7,386 nt of DNA, from assembly GCA_001801345.1 (NCBI GenBank), contig MGXJ01000043.1, forward strand, positions 245 to 7,630, in the 5' to 3' direction. The stretch is from Gammaproteobacteria bacterium RBG_16_37_9. Lineage in GTDB: Bacteria > Pseudomonadota > Gammaproteobacteria > UBA9339. Under the pieces are notes generated by a model, which was given only the letters and a program-made list of their open reading frames with translations, did not search any database and had not been told where the DNA came from. Shown piece by piece: positions 1 to 6,861 of this stretch. How positions within the stretch are numbered: the first letter of the stretch is position 1; each line of letters opens with the position of its first letter. The position numbers and the translations under genes are program-made.

Positions 1-1522
1 CAGATGTTTCTTGTAAAAACTCCTCCTTGTTTACAAATCTATCCTTAAATTGCGGCAAATGCGCGCCGTAATATAAATCACCGCTCTGACTGTCGATTAT
101 TTTAAAACAATTTGGCGCATAAAAAGATAGCGCGGAGATATTCTCAAAATCTTGATAAATATATAACGGATTACTTTTTGCTTCCGAAGTTAAATAAACT
201 CCAACCGCAACTGCTGAAAGATCATCTTTAGTAGTTTTGATATATGAAACCATAGTTAGCATAACTGGGATAATTAAACCAGCAAGTAGAACAGCAACCA
301 CTTGCGAATTTCGGACAAAAGCTATGACAACAATTGCACTAAATAAGCTATAAATAATAGTAATAATAACAAAACTTTTATCTAAACCATTTATTTGAAT
401 GATATTAGTAAAAACCACCAAACTAAACACAAGCGAGACCAGAAATAAATTTATCGTAACCCAAATATTAAAAATTTTGGGATGTTTAGCCACCAAACTT
501 TTTATTTTTACTCCAAGAATCATAGCAAGCGCTGGCATGCTTACAATCATGTAATAATTTGCTTTAGCGCTTGAAAGTGAAAAAAATATAAGCGGAAATA
601 ACAACCAACACCAGCTAAAACGCAACAGCTTTTGTTCAGACACATTCAAATCTTTGGTGCGCCAAAAAATTAATGGCATAAAAAGCGACCAAGGAAATAA
701 ATAGATCATAATACGTGGCAGATAGTAATATATTGGCCCTTGATAATAATCATGTGGCTCACGTTGATTTAAAAACCGCAAAAAGTGCTCTTCAACAATA
801 TAATGCCACATAAAACCTTTATGCTGTATTGCTGCCGCAAGATGCCATGGTAAAACAATTGCCAAAAATATAACTATCGCCCTCGGATCTAAAGCCTTAC
901 ATAAATAGCGGCGAAAATTTCTCTCTAAAATAAGAAACAAACCAAAACTACCACATATTAATACAACAGCAACGAGCCCTTTAGTCAAAACCGCCAAACC
1001 TAGGAATAAATAACCAATTCTTAATATGGATATTTTTTGCGATTCATACCAGTAAAACAAACAAAAAAGAGAGCTGCTAATTAAAAGAGTAAATAGCATA
1101 TCAAAATAAACCATACGCGCAATTATGCTAACCCCAATACTAGAAGCAAAAATTAACGCGCCTATAAAACCAATTTGCGCCTGCTTAATTTTTTTAGAGA
1201 AATATATAATTACTATGCATAATAAAACCGCGCTGGTTGTAGTAACAAAGCGAGCAGCAAATGCAGTTAAGCCAAAGGCAGAAAAACTTAAAGAAAGTAG
1301 CCAATATAAAAACGGCGGTTTTTCAATATATGGAACACAATTTAAATGAGGGATAATAAATGATTTATTGAGGAACATGTATTTTGCAATGCTGGCATAT
1401 AGCCCCTCATTATTATCAAAAAGAGGATATGAACCAATAGCAAAGTAAAAGCTAAAAAAAGCAAATAAAGACAGGATCAAATACCATAGCCAATAGTTCG
1501 ATTTTTTATCGAGAGTAAACAT
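1..1522 (-). CDS. ArnT-like GT-C family glycosyltransferase (PMT/ArnT superfamily), 3' end cut by window
   Basis: This is an integral inner-membrane glycosyltransferase that probably moves a sugar from a polyprenyl-phosphate carrier onto a periplasmic acceptor; in ArnT the acceptor is lipid A and the sugar is 4-amino-4-deoxy-L-arabinose. The frame is open from the ATG at 1522 to the left edge (507 residues), so the C-terminus is missing; E. coli ArnT has about 550 residues. Seen in order: a first hydrophobic helix (about 11-31), the luminal acidic motif FDNNEGLYA (35-43; D36 and E39 are the expected catalytic/metal acids), EKPPFLYW (67-74), FDMLF (140-144), LTKG (179-182), FLRFLNQREPHDYYQGP (247-263) and SSAKANYY (317-324). 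Many hydrophobic segments lie between and after these. No in-frame start exists upstream of 1522 before a stop, and the Shine-Dalgarno sequence is poor. It is divergent from waaA, which favours an LPS role. The sugar is not determined: no arnABCD genes are visible, and a galactosamine or other transferase of this family is possible. Confidence 0.88.
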   Translation of the reverse strand, partial: MFTLDKKSNYWLWYLILSLFAFFSFYFAIGSYPLFDNNEGLYASIAKYMFLNKSFIIPHLNCVPYIEKPPFLYWLLSLSFSAFGLTAFAARFVTTTSAVLLCIVIIYFSKKIKQAQIGFIGALIFASSIGVSIIARMVYFDMLFTLLISSSLFCLFYWYESQKISILRIGYLFLGLAVLTKGLVAVVLICGSFGLFLILERNFRRYLCKALDPRAIVIFLAIVLPWHLAAAIQHKGFMWHYIVEEHFLRFLNQREPHDYYQGPIYYYLPRIMIYLFPWSLFMPLIFWRTKDLNVSEQKLLRFSWCWLLFPLIFFSLSSAKANYYMIVSMPALAMILGVKIKSLVAKHPKIFNIWVTINLFLVSLVFSLVVFTNIIQINGLDKSFVIITIIYSLFSAIVVIAFVRNSQVVAVLLAGLIIPVMLTMVSYIKTTKDDLSAVAVGVYLTSEAKSNPLYIYQDFENISALSFYAPNCFKIIDSQSGDLYYGAHLPQFKDRFVNKEEFLQETS

Positions 1523-1532
1523 ATTTATTACT

Positions 1533-1563
1533 AGTGTAACTAATATAAAAGAAGTGTATTATA
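1533..1563 (+). promoter_or_regulatory. Probable promoter region of the waaA operon
   Basis: The rightward operon must start in the short gap after the divergent gene unless it is read from within that gene. Candidate -10 hexamers on the plus strand are TAATAT (1541-1546), TATAAA-like sequence overlapping it (1544-1549) and TATTAT (1557-1562). None has a convincing -35 hexamer at 16-18 bp, so the exact promoter is unresolved. Confidence 0.3.
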
Positions 1564-1566
1564 TCA
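1551..1566 (-). promoter_or_regulatory. Extended -10 promoter for the ArnT-like gene
   Basis: Read on the minus strand, 1566-1558 is TGATATAAT, a perfect TGn plus TATAAT extended -10 element. No good -35 hexamer lies 16-18 bp upstream, which is normal for extended -10 promoters. Transcription would begin near 1551 and give a leader of about 29 nt before the ATG at 1522. The element lies just upstream of the waaA ribosome binding site, between the two divergent genes. Confidence 0.6.
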
Positions 1567-1576
1567 GCAATTCTTT

Positions 1577-1583
1577 AAAGGAT
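1577..1583 (+). promoter_or_regulatory. Ribosome binding site deciding the waaA start
   Basis: AAAGGAT sits 9-10 nt before the GTG at 1593. The alternative in-frame GTG at 1554 has only A-rich sequence directly abutting it and no spaced Shine-Dalgarno motif. This site therefore favours the shorter 419-residue WaaA. Confidence 0.55.
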
Positions 1584-1592
1584 ACTATTTTT

Positions 1593-2852
1593 GTGAGACA
1601 CATTTATAATTTTTTTTTATATTTAATTTTACCATTTTTGCCTCTTAGGCTTTTATGGCGATCAAGAAAAAATATTGCTTATCGACAGCGCATGCTGGAA
1701 CGATTTGCCTATTTTAATTTTTCGCCGATTCCAGAATGCATTTGGGTTCATGCTGTTTCTTTGGGCGAAGCGATTTCAGCTGTGCCACTAGTCAAAGCGT
1801 TATTACAACACTACCCTAGCACTACTATTGTTGTAACTACCATGACCCCAACTGGCGCCGAACGCATCCAAAAAATATTTAATAACGAAGTAATTCAGCT
1901 TTATGTTCCCTATGATTATCCTTTTGTTGTCAAAAGATTTTTGCGTAAAGTTAATCCAAAAATTTTGATCGTGATGGAAACAGAGCTATGGCCCAATATT
2001 TTATACTATACTGCAAAGCGTAAAGCCCCCATCATTCTTTGTAACGGCAGATTATCCGCTAAATCAGTATTAGGTTATAAAAAAATTCGTGGCTTTATGC
2101 AGAAAATTTTGGATCATATAACCATGGTGGTAGCACAAAGTAAAATTGATGGCGAAAGATTTCTAGAGATTGGACTTGATCCACAAAAACTATTAATCGG
2201 CGGTAATATTAAATTTGATATCACCATACCAAACGAAGTATTATTGCAAGCACCGCAGTTGCGTTTGGCTCTTGGCCAAAGACCCATTTGGATTGCAGCC
2301 AGCACCCACAACATGGAAGAAGAAAAAATTCTAATCGCAGCCAAAAAAGTATTAGAAGTTTTGCCAAATGCATTATTAATTTTAGTGCCGCGGCATCTGG
2401 AGCGGTTTGATCAAGTTTTTGAACTTTGTCACAGTCAAGGATTTAATGTGGTGCGTTATAACAACAAACAAGATTATACGGAATCTACTAATGTGATGTT
2501 AGGTGATGTAATGGGGCAATTATTGCTATTTTATGCTGTAAGCGATATCGCATTTGTTGGTGGAAGTTTAGTGCTATGGGGCGGCCACAATTTACTTGAA
2601 CCGGCAGCTTTAGCCAAACCAGTAATCTCTGGTCCAAATTTGAGCGCCTTTTTAGAAATCAGTCAAATGTTAATTGATGGCAATGCTTTAGTGAAAGTGG
2701 ACGATGAATTAATGCTAGCACAAAATTTGATCAAGTTATTTCAAGATCAAAATTTGCGAGAAAAACTAGGCGCAGCGGCGCTTGATGTAGTAGAAAAACA
2801 TCGCGGCACAACGAAAAAAATCATGACCTTGATAGAAAATATGATCAAATAA
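1593..2852 (+). CDS. waaA: 3-deoxy-D-manno-octulosonic acid (Kdo) transferase
   Basis: WaaA (KdtA) transfers one or more Kdo residues from CMP-Kdo to the lipid A precursor at the cytoplasmic face of the inner membrane, the first step of LPS core assembly. The product is 419 residues from the GTG at 1593; E. coli WaaA has 425. An N-terminal hydrophobic anchor (about 4-20) precedes a GT-B fold. Visible motifs are VSLGEA (55-60; E59 matches the catalytic base, close to E60 of E. coli), TTMTPTGAERIQ (82-93), METELWPN (128-135), LILVPRHLERF (262-272) and FVGGSLVLWGGHNLLEPAA (321-339), the nucleotide-sugar site. An upstream in-frame GTG at 1554 would add 13 residues, but those do not look like the family N-terminus and lack a ribosome site. 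It is first in a run with prmC, yhhQ and nudF. Whether it adds one Kdo or two cannot be told from sequence. Confidence 0.95.
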   Translation: MRHIYNFFLYLILPFLPLRLLWRSRKNIAYRQRMLERFAYFNFSPIPECIWVHAVSLGEAISAVPLVKALLQHYPSTTIVVTTMTPTGAERIQKIFNNEVIQLYVPYDYPFVVKRFLRKVNPKILIVMETELWPNILYYTAKRKAPIILCNGRLSAKSVLGYKKIRGFMQKILDHITMVVAQSKIDGERFLEIGLDPQKLLIGGNIKFDITIPNEVLLQAPQLRLALGQRPIWIAASTHNMEEEKILIAAKKVLEVLPNALLILVPRHLERFDQVFELCHSQGFNVVRYNNKQDYTESTNVMLGDVMGQLLLFYAVSDIAFVGGSLVLWGGHNLLEPAALAKPVISGPNLSAFLEISQMLIDGNALVKVDDELMLAQNLIKLFQDQNLREKLGAAALDVVEKHRGTTKKIMTLIENMIK

Positions 2853-2853
2853 A

Positions 2854-3684
2854 ATGCGTATCGCTGAAATCTTAAAAACCAAAACACTCGCCAATTCCAC
2901 TACACCACGACTTGATTTGGAGCTATTGCTAGAAGTTATTTTGCATAAACCACGAAGTTTTTTGTATGCAAATCCTGAATATGCGCTAACCTCCGAGCAA
3001 AAGGAGAAATTCGAAGCTTTGTATAGACGCCGCTTGCATGGCGAGCCTTTGGCCTATATTTTAGGCAAAAAAGAATTTTGGTCATTGGAATTGGCGGTTA
3101 ATAACAAAGTCTTAATTCCACGATCTGAAACTGAGCTTTTGGTTGAAATTATTTTAAGTAATTTAAATCGTGAAGTGGCAAATATTGCTGATTTAGGCAC
3201 AGGCTCAGGGGCAATTGCGCTCGCTCTTGCTTATGAGCGACCAAAGTGGAATATTGTGGCAACCGATATCAGCGAAGATGCTTTACAAGTAGCTCGTTAT
3301 AATGCAATGCAACTGCAGATATCGAATGTTGAATTTTGTCGAGGTGATTGGTGCGAGATTTTGTCAAACAAAAAATTTGATGTAATAGTTAGCAATCCAC
3401 CTTATGTAGAAAAAAATGATCTTCATTTACAACAAGGCGATGTTAGGTTCGAACCTAAAATTGCTTTGGAGGCTTGCGATGGCTTTGATGCGATAAAAAC
3501 CGTAATAATGCAGGCCAAAAACAGGTTAACTAGTGATGGTTTATTGGTGCTTGAGCATGGTTATGATCAAAGCAGTGCGGTGCAGGAGTTATTACTGCAA
3601 AATGGCTATCAAAAAATAACACCGCATAAGGATCTTGCGGGGATATATCGGGCGGTGGTGGCGAAGAATGGGGAAAACGAGTAA
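2854..3684 (+). CDS. prmC: Peptide chain release factor N5-glutamine methyltransferase
   Basis: PrmC (HemK) methylates the glutamine of the GGQ motif in release factors RF1 and RF2 using S-adenosylmethionine, which raises termination efficiency. It is 276 residues long, against 277 in E. coli. The small helical N-terminal domain (about 1-75) ends in GEPLAYILGKKEFW (63-76), the usual linker region. The Rossmann-like methyltransferase domain follows, with IPRSETE (88-94), the SAM-binding DLGTGSG (113-119), the acidic ribose-binding strand end TD (137-138) and the catalytic NPPY (181-184) that holds the substrate glutamine. Its ATG is one base after the waaA stop codon and there is no strong Shine-Dalgarno sequence, so translation is probably coupled to waaA. 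The partner prfA, often adjacent in other bacteria, is not in this window. The family's common PRPETE/PRPDTE motif reads PRSETE here, which is unlikely to matter. Confidence 0.95.
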   Translation: MRIAEILKTKTLANSTTPRLDLELLLEVILHKPRSFLYANPEYALTSEQKEKFEALYRRRLHGEPLAYILGKKEFWSLELAVNNKVLIPRSETELLVEIILSNLNREVANIADLGTGSGAIALALAYERPKWNIVATDISEDALQVARYNAMQLQISNVEFCRGDWCEILSNKKFDVIVSNPPYVEKNDLHLQQGDVRFEPKIALEACDGFDAIKTVIMQAKNRLTSDGLLVLEHGYDQSSAVQELLLQNGYQKITPHKDLAGIYRAVVAKNGENE

Positions 3685-3689
3685 TTACT

Positions 3690-4400
3690 ATGATAATCAA
3701 TAATCCTAAAGACTTGCTTCCCTATCAAAAGCTAAAATTTTATACGCCGCTAGCAATGCTGTTTGTTTCGCTATTTATAGTAGTTAATATTGTGACGCAA
3801 AAAATAGTTCCCGTTGGTGAACACATAATGCTAACTGCTGGCGATTTTGTTTATCCATTAAATTATATATTAAGCATAATTTTGACTGAAGTGTATGGAT
3901 ATGCAATGTCGCGTCGAGTAATTTGGGGGGCATTTATTTGTAATATTTTTGTCACTGTAATTATTATGTTTTGTATCGCACTACCCCACACCTCTTCATG
4001 GAACGAACAAGAACAATACGCGATGATTTTAGGCCATGCTCCCAGACTACTGGCAGCATCTTTTGGTGCTTTTCTAGTTGGCGAATTTATAGGAACTTAT
4101 ATTTTAGCCAAAACTAAAGTTTTCACCGCTGGAAAATATCTTTGGTTTAGATCAATGGGAGCTACTTTATGCGGGCAAGTTATTGATAGCATCGCTTTTA
4201 CTAGTATAGCTTTTGCTGGAATTGTAAGTTGGCATGATATTATAATTCTGAGCATCTCTGCTTATTGGTGCAAAGTAATTTATCAAGTTCTATTGACCCC
4301 GGGAATTTATGCTTTGGCGCGATTTTTGAAAAAACATGAGCATGTGGACATATTTGATCGAAATACTAATTTCAATCCATTCCACTTGGGTTTAAAATAG
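3690..4400 (+). CDS. yhhQ: YhhQ/VUT-family queuosine precursor transporter
   Basis: This is an inner-membrane protein of the DUF165/YhhQ family. In E. coli YhhQ takes up 7-deazaguanine precursors (preQ0/preQ1) used to make queuosine in tRNA anticodons. The product is 236 residues. Hydrophobic segments lie at roughly 19-36, 50-65, 78-98, 119-140, 160-179 and 184-208. Family signatures are VNIVTQK (32-38), YPLNYILSIILTEVYGY (55-71, with the hallmark TEVYG), ASFGAFLVGEF (123-133) and RSMGATLCGQVIDSIAF (154-170), with an NPF motif near the C-terminus (229-231). The ATG lies 5 nt after the prmC stop, with only a weak CGAG ribosome site, so it is probably co-translated. With prmC it makes a pair affecting translation quality. 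No queuosine biosynthesis gene (tgt, queA, queC-F) is in view, so whether it supports salvage or supplements synthesis is open. Confidence 0.9.
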   Translation: MIINNPKDLLPYQKLKFYTPLAMLFVSLFIVVNIVTQKIVPVGEHIMLTAGDFVYPLNYILSIILTEVYGYAMSRRVIWGAFICNIFVTVIIMFCIALPHTSSWNEQEQYAMILGHAPRLLAASFGAFLVGEFIGTYILAKTKVFTAGKYLWFRSMGATLCGQVIDSIAFTSIAFAGIVSWHDIIILSISAYWCKVIYQVLLTPGIYALARFLKKHEHVDIFDRNTNFNPFHLGLK

Positions 4401-4425
4401 AACTCTAGTAAGCAAGTTGCTAATT

Positions 4426-5067
4426 ATGACTATTATCAAACAATCAATGTCGACTAAAGATGTAAAAATCAAGAGCAAAACTTTGCTCCACGATGGATTT
4501 TGTAAAGTTAATCTTTATGAAATTCAACAAAAATGTTTTGATGACAGTTGGTCTTCAATATATACCAGGGAATGCATTATCAAAGCATGTGCTGTTGGCG
4601 CCCTTCCTTACGATCCTATACTTGATAAAGTAGTTTTAATCGAACAATTTCGCATTGGCGCTCTAGAAAGAAAAGTTACACCCTGGTTAATTGAAATTGT
4701 GGCTGGAATTGCGGATCAAAAACACGCGGAATCTGATGAAGATTTAGTTAAACGAGAAATGAAAGAAGAGACTGACCTAGAAGTAGAAAAGTTATTGCCC
4801 ATATATGATTATTTCACCACCCCAGGTTGTTTAACAGAAAGGCTAAAGTTATTTTGCGCTAAAGTTGATTCCAGCAAGGCTCCACAATTTTGTGGATTGA
4901 AACAAGAACACGAAGATATTAAAATTCATGTAGTCTCAACTCAAGATGCATTTGCAGCAGTGCGCTGTGGCCAAATTAATAATGGCCTTGCCATTATCGC
5001 TTTACAGTGGTTAGAGCTAAATTTAGAAAATGTGAAGCGGCAAATGAAAGACCTTGGCCCAGACTAA
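4426..5067 (+). CDS. nudF: ADP-ribose / ADP-sugar pyrophosphatase (Nudix hydrolase)
   Basis: NudF hydrolyses ADP-ribose to AMP and ribose 5-phosphate and removes related ADP-sugars in the cytoplasm. From the ATG at 4426 it is 213 residues, close to E. coli NudF (209). The N-terminal part (VKIKSKTLLHDGF, 13-25) aligns with the dimer-swapped domain. PYDPILDKVVLIEQFRIGA (61-79) and TPWLIEIVAG (85-94) lead into the Nudix box, 94-118, with REMKEE at 110-115. EHEDIKIHVV (161-170) matches the ENEDIRVHVV region of E. coli that holds the catalytic loop, and IIALQWLELN (190-199) matches the C-terminus. Two deviations: the loop before REMKEE is two residues longer than in E. coli, and the final glycine of the box is Asp117 (EETDL for EEAGL). 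The core metal-binding glutamates remain. A TTG at 4417 and an ATG at 4447 are alternative starts; none has a strong ribosome site. It is 25 nt after yhhQ and probably ends the operon. Confidence 0.9.
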   Translation: MTIIKQSMSTKDVKIKSKTLLHDGFCKVNLYEIQQKCFDDSWSSIYTRECIIKACAVGALPYDPILDKVVLIEQFRIGALERKVTPWLIEIVAGIADQKHAESDEDLVKREMKEETDLEVEKLLPIYDYFTTPGCLTERLKLFCAKVDSSKAPQFCGLKQEHEDIKIHVVSTQDAFAAVRCGQINNGLAIIALQWLELNLENVKRQMKDLGPD

Positions 5068-5220
5068 ACGAGCAAGCACGTTGCGACTTGGTAGATTACA
5101 AAAATCATAAAAAGCAAGAACGCAATTGGTTATAATTCTCTCTAGCAGCTATTTATTTCGTCTTTGGTTAATCCAGTGACTTGCTGAATTGTTTCGGAAG
5201 AATAATATGTTTTTTTAAGT
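5068..5220. other. Convergent intergenic gap between nudF and tpiA
   Basis: These 153 nt separate the 3' ends of the two operons. There is no GC-rich hairpin followed by a T-run for either direction. A T7 run (5210-5216, plus strand) has no stable stem before it. Near nudF there is a weak potential stem (CAAG at 5074-5077 with CTTG at 5087-5090) without a T-tract. Termination here may be Rho-dependent or the transcripts may overlap. The tpiA-proximal half holds the transposase-like remnant. Confidence 0.6.
5142..5219 (-). pseudogene. Possible C-terminal remnant of an Rpn/PD-(D/E)XK nuclease-transposase-like protein
   Basis: On the minus strand, immediately after the tpiA stop, an open stretch of about 25 codons ending in TAG (5142-5144) contains YSSETIQQVTGLTKDEI. 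Rpn-family recombination-promoting nuclease/putative transposases commonly end with a repeated motif of the type 'S-I-E-x-I-x-x-x-T-G-L-(S/T)-x-E-E-I'. The stretch has no start codon of its own, no ribosome site and no catalytic domain, so if the resemblance is real it is a decayed tail. It is short enough that chance is not excluded. No terminal repeats or target duplication are visible nearby. Confidence 0.35.
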
Positions 5221-5985
5221 TTACATTGCACTCTTAATAATCCCCATAAAATCTTCAGGTTTTAGGCTGGCTCCACCGATAAGTGCGCCATCTATATTTG
5301 GTTGAGAAAGCAGTTCTTTGCTGTTACTTGGTTTAACACTGCCACCATATAAAATTCTGATAACATCAGCATTTGTCTGACCAAATTGTTTGGCGAGCAT
5401 TTGACGGATCATTAAATGGACTTCTTCAGCTTGCTCTTTTGTAGCGGTTTTGCCAGTGCCGATCGCCCACACTGGTTCGTAAGCTATAACTGTTTTTGTT
5501 ACATCATTTGCAGTTAAATCCATTAACCCACCAGTAAGTTGGGTTGCAATAATTGATTCTATTTTTCCAGCTTCACGTTCTGCTAATGTTTCTCCAACAC
5601 AAAAAATAGGAACGATGTTGTATTTCAAAGCAGCCTTTATTTTTTTATTGACGGTGCTATCGGTTTCATTAAAAAACTGACGTCTTTCAGAGTGGCCGAT
5701 AATCACATATTTTGCACCAGCATCTTTTAGCATTGGAGCAGAAATTTCTCCGGTGAAAGCACCAGCATCTTCCCAAAAAAGATCTTGAGCGCATATTTTT
5801 ACAGGAGAATCTTTTAAGAGTTCTGCCATTTTATTAATAGCTATGAAGGATGGAGCTATAACAATTTCAAACTTTGTCGTCGCAGAAGATTGTTGCAATT
5901 CTTGAGATAATATTTTGAGGAAATCTAATGTTTCGCCTATGGTTTTGTTCATTTTCCAATTGCCGGCGATGATGGGTATTCGCAT
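5221..5985 (-). CDS. tpiA: Triosephosphate isomerase
   Basis: TpiA interconverts dihydroxyacetone phosphate and glyceraldehyde 3-phosphate in glycolysis and gluconeogenesis, as a cytoplasmic dimer. It is 254 residues, full length for the family. Motifs: GNWKMN (8-13, catalytic Lys11), IIGHSERR (95-102, electrophile His98), AYEPVWAIGTGKT (168-180, catalytic base Glu170 plus the flexible phosphate-gripping loop 6), YGGSVK (213-218) and GGASL (237-241). All active-site residues are present. The ATG at 5985 is preceded by AAGGAG (5996-6001) with a 10-nt spacer. It lies 22 nt downstream of punA and is the last gene of the cdd-punA-tpiA run. The stretch DLFWEDAGAFTGEIS (68-82) resembles TpiA of Firmicutes and several other phyla more than the enterobacterial form (from memory), so its ancestry may differ from that of the rightward operon. 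Confidence 0.97.
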   Translation of the reverse strand: MRIPIIAGNWKMNKTIGETLDFLKILSQELQQSSATTKFEIVIAPSFIAINKMAELLKDSPVKICAQDLFWEDAGAFTGEISAPMLKDAGAKYVIIGHSERRQFFNETDSTVNKKIKAALKYNIVPIFCVGETLAEREAGKIESIIATQLTGGLMDLTANDVTKTVIAYEPVWAIGTGKTATKEQAEEVHLMIRQMLAKQFGQTNADVIRILYGGSVKPSNSKELLSQPNIDGALIGGASLKPEDFMGIIKSAM

Positions 5986-6007
5986 GTTCTTATTGCTCCT
6001 TAAGTTT

Positions 6008-6844
6008 TTATTTTTTTGTTATCTCTTCAATAAACGCTAAAAATAATTTAACTAAATTATCTGTAGCTAATTTAGCCCCTCTTAATGTGCCTTCATGGCT
6101 TAAGATCTCTTTACTTAGACCGGCGCCAAGGTTGGTAACAGCACAAACTGAGGCTACTTTCAAACCACAGTGTCTGGCGATAATTGTTTCTGGCACAGTT
6201 GACGCCCCAACCGCGTGCCCACCTAGCATTTTATACATCCTGATTTCTGCATGGGTTTCAAAGGTTGGTCCGGAGGTGGCAACAAAAACGCCGGTGTTCA
6301 AGGGGATATTTATTTTTTGAGCGATGCTTAGTAGCTTTTGGCGTAAATCGCTATCATAAGCATTATCCATAGAAACAAATCTTTCTCCAAACTCATCGTC
6401 ATTGGGTCCGATCAGTGGGTTTTGAGAAGTGAAATTAATGTGATCTTCTATTGCCATTAAGCTTCCTGGCCCGTGTTCAACGCGTAAAGATCCTACTGCA
6501 TTTGTTGTTAATAAAATTTCGCAGCCAATAATTTTTAAGGTTCTGATGATGGTTTTTAATGATGCAGTAGCTTCTGCTCCTTCATAAAAATGAGTGCGTC
6601 CTTCAAGGCAAACTACAGGAACGTCTTTTAGCATGCCTAAGTGCATTCTTTTAGAGTGCCCAGCAAGGGTGCTTACATAAAATCCTGGGAGGTCTTTGTA
6701 GTCTATAGTGCTGGCATTTTCAATTTGATCAGATATTGCACCGAGCCCTGAGCCAAGAATAATTCCTATCTTTGGTTTAAATCCAGGAGTAGTTTTAGCA
6801 ATGATTGCAGCGCATTTTTTGATATTTGCATTAGCGTTAGGCAT
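6008..6844 (-). CDS. punA: Purine nucleoside phosphorylase, trimeric (PNP-I / PunA-XapA) type
   Basis: The enzyme splits purine (deoxy)ribonucleosides with phosphate into the free base and (deoxy)ribose 1-phosphate. It has 278 residues, like E. coli XapA (277), to which it is clearly similar. Motifs: LGSGLG (30-35, phosphate site, Ser32), GHSKRMHLG (62-70), GRTHFYEG (82-89, Arg83, His85, Tyr87), TTNAVGSL (113-120), GPTFETHAEIR (192-202, Glu196), STVPETIIARHC (215-226), VTNLGAG (236-242, Asn238) and His250. Glu196 plus Asn238 is the pair that selects 6-oxopurines (inosine, guanosine) in human-type PNP. One oddity: the family's VGMS, whose Met (human Met219) packs on the sugar, reads VGAS here (Ala214). 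The ATG at 6844 has a strong GGGGGA site (6853-6858) with an 8-nt spacer. It lies 17 nt after cdd and 22 nt before tpiA. XapA-like xanthosine use cannot be excluded. Confidence 0.93.
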   Translation of the reverse strand: MPNANANIKKCAAIIAKTTPGFKPKIGIILGSGLGAISDQIENASTIDYKDLPGFYVSTLAGHSKRMHLGMLKDVPVVCLEGRTHFYEGAEATASLKTIIRTLKIIGCEILLTTNAVGSLRVEHGPGSLMAIEDHINFTSQNPLIGPNDDEFGERFVSMDNAYDSDLRQKLLSIAQKINIPLNTGVFVATSGPTFETHAEIRMYKMLGGHAVGASTVPETIIARHCGLKVASVCAVTNLGAGLSKEILSHEGTLRGAKLATDNLVKLFLAFIEEITKK

Positions 6845-6861
6845 AATTTGTGTCCCCCTTT

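Noticed and set aside
1125..1349. Short plus-strand open frame
   Set aside because: It lies inside the ArnT-like gene on the other strand, has no family resemblance, and the minus-strand frame shows all the expected motifs.
2114..2344. Short minus-strand open frame inside waaA
   Set aside because: It is antisense to the well-conserved WaaA catalytic region, with no ribosome site and no recognisable product.
5071..5122. Near-repeat AGCAAGCACG (5071-5080) and AGCAAGAACG (5113-5122), with a similar AGCAAGTTGC at 4411-4420
   Set aside because: Ten-base imperfect matches without regular spacing or flanking duplications; too short to support a repeat family or insertion ends from one window.
5131..5136. 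Perfect TATAAT on the plus strand in the convergent gap
   Set aside because: There is no -35 hexamer at 16-18 bp, no TGn extension, and no gene or RNA-like structure downstream before the tpiA 3' end; AT-rich DNA yields such hexamers by chance.
5196..5216. T7 run at 5210-5216 as a possible rho-independent terminator for nudF
   Set aside because: The sequence just before it does not form a stable stem of five or more pairs next to the T-run.
6087..6320. Plus-strand open frame antisense to punA
   Set aside because: It is a shadow of the PunA coding frame; the opposite strand carries the PNP motifs.
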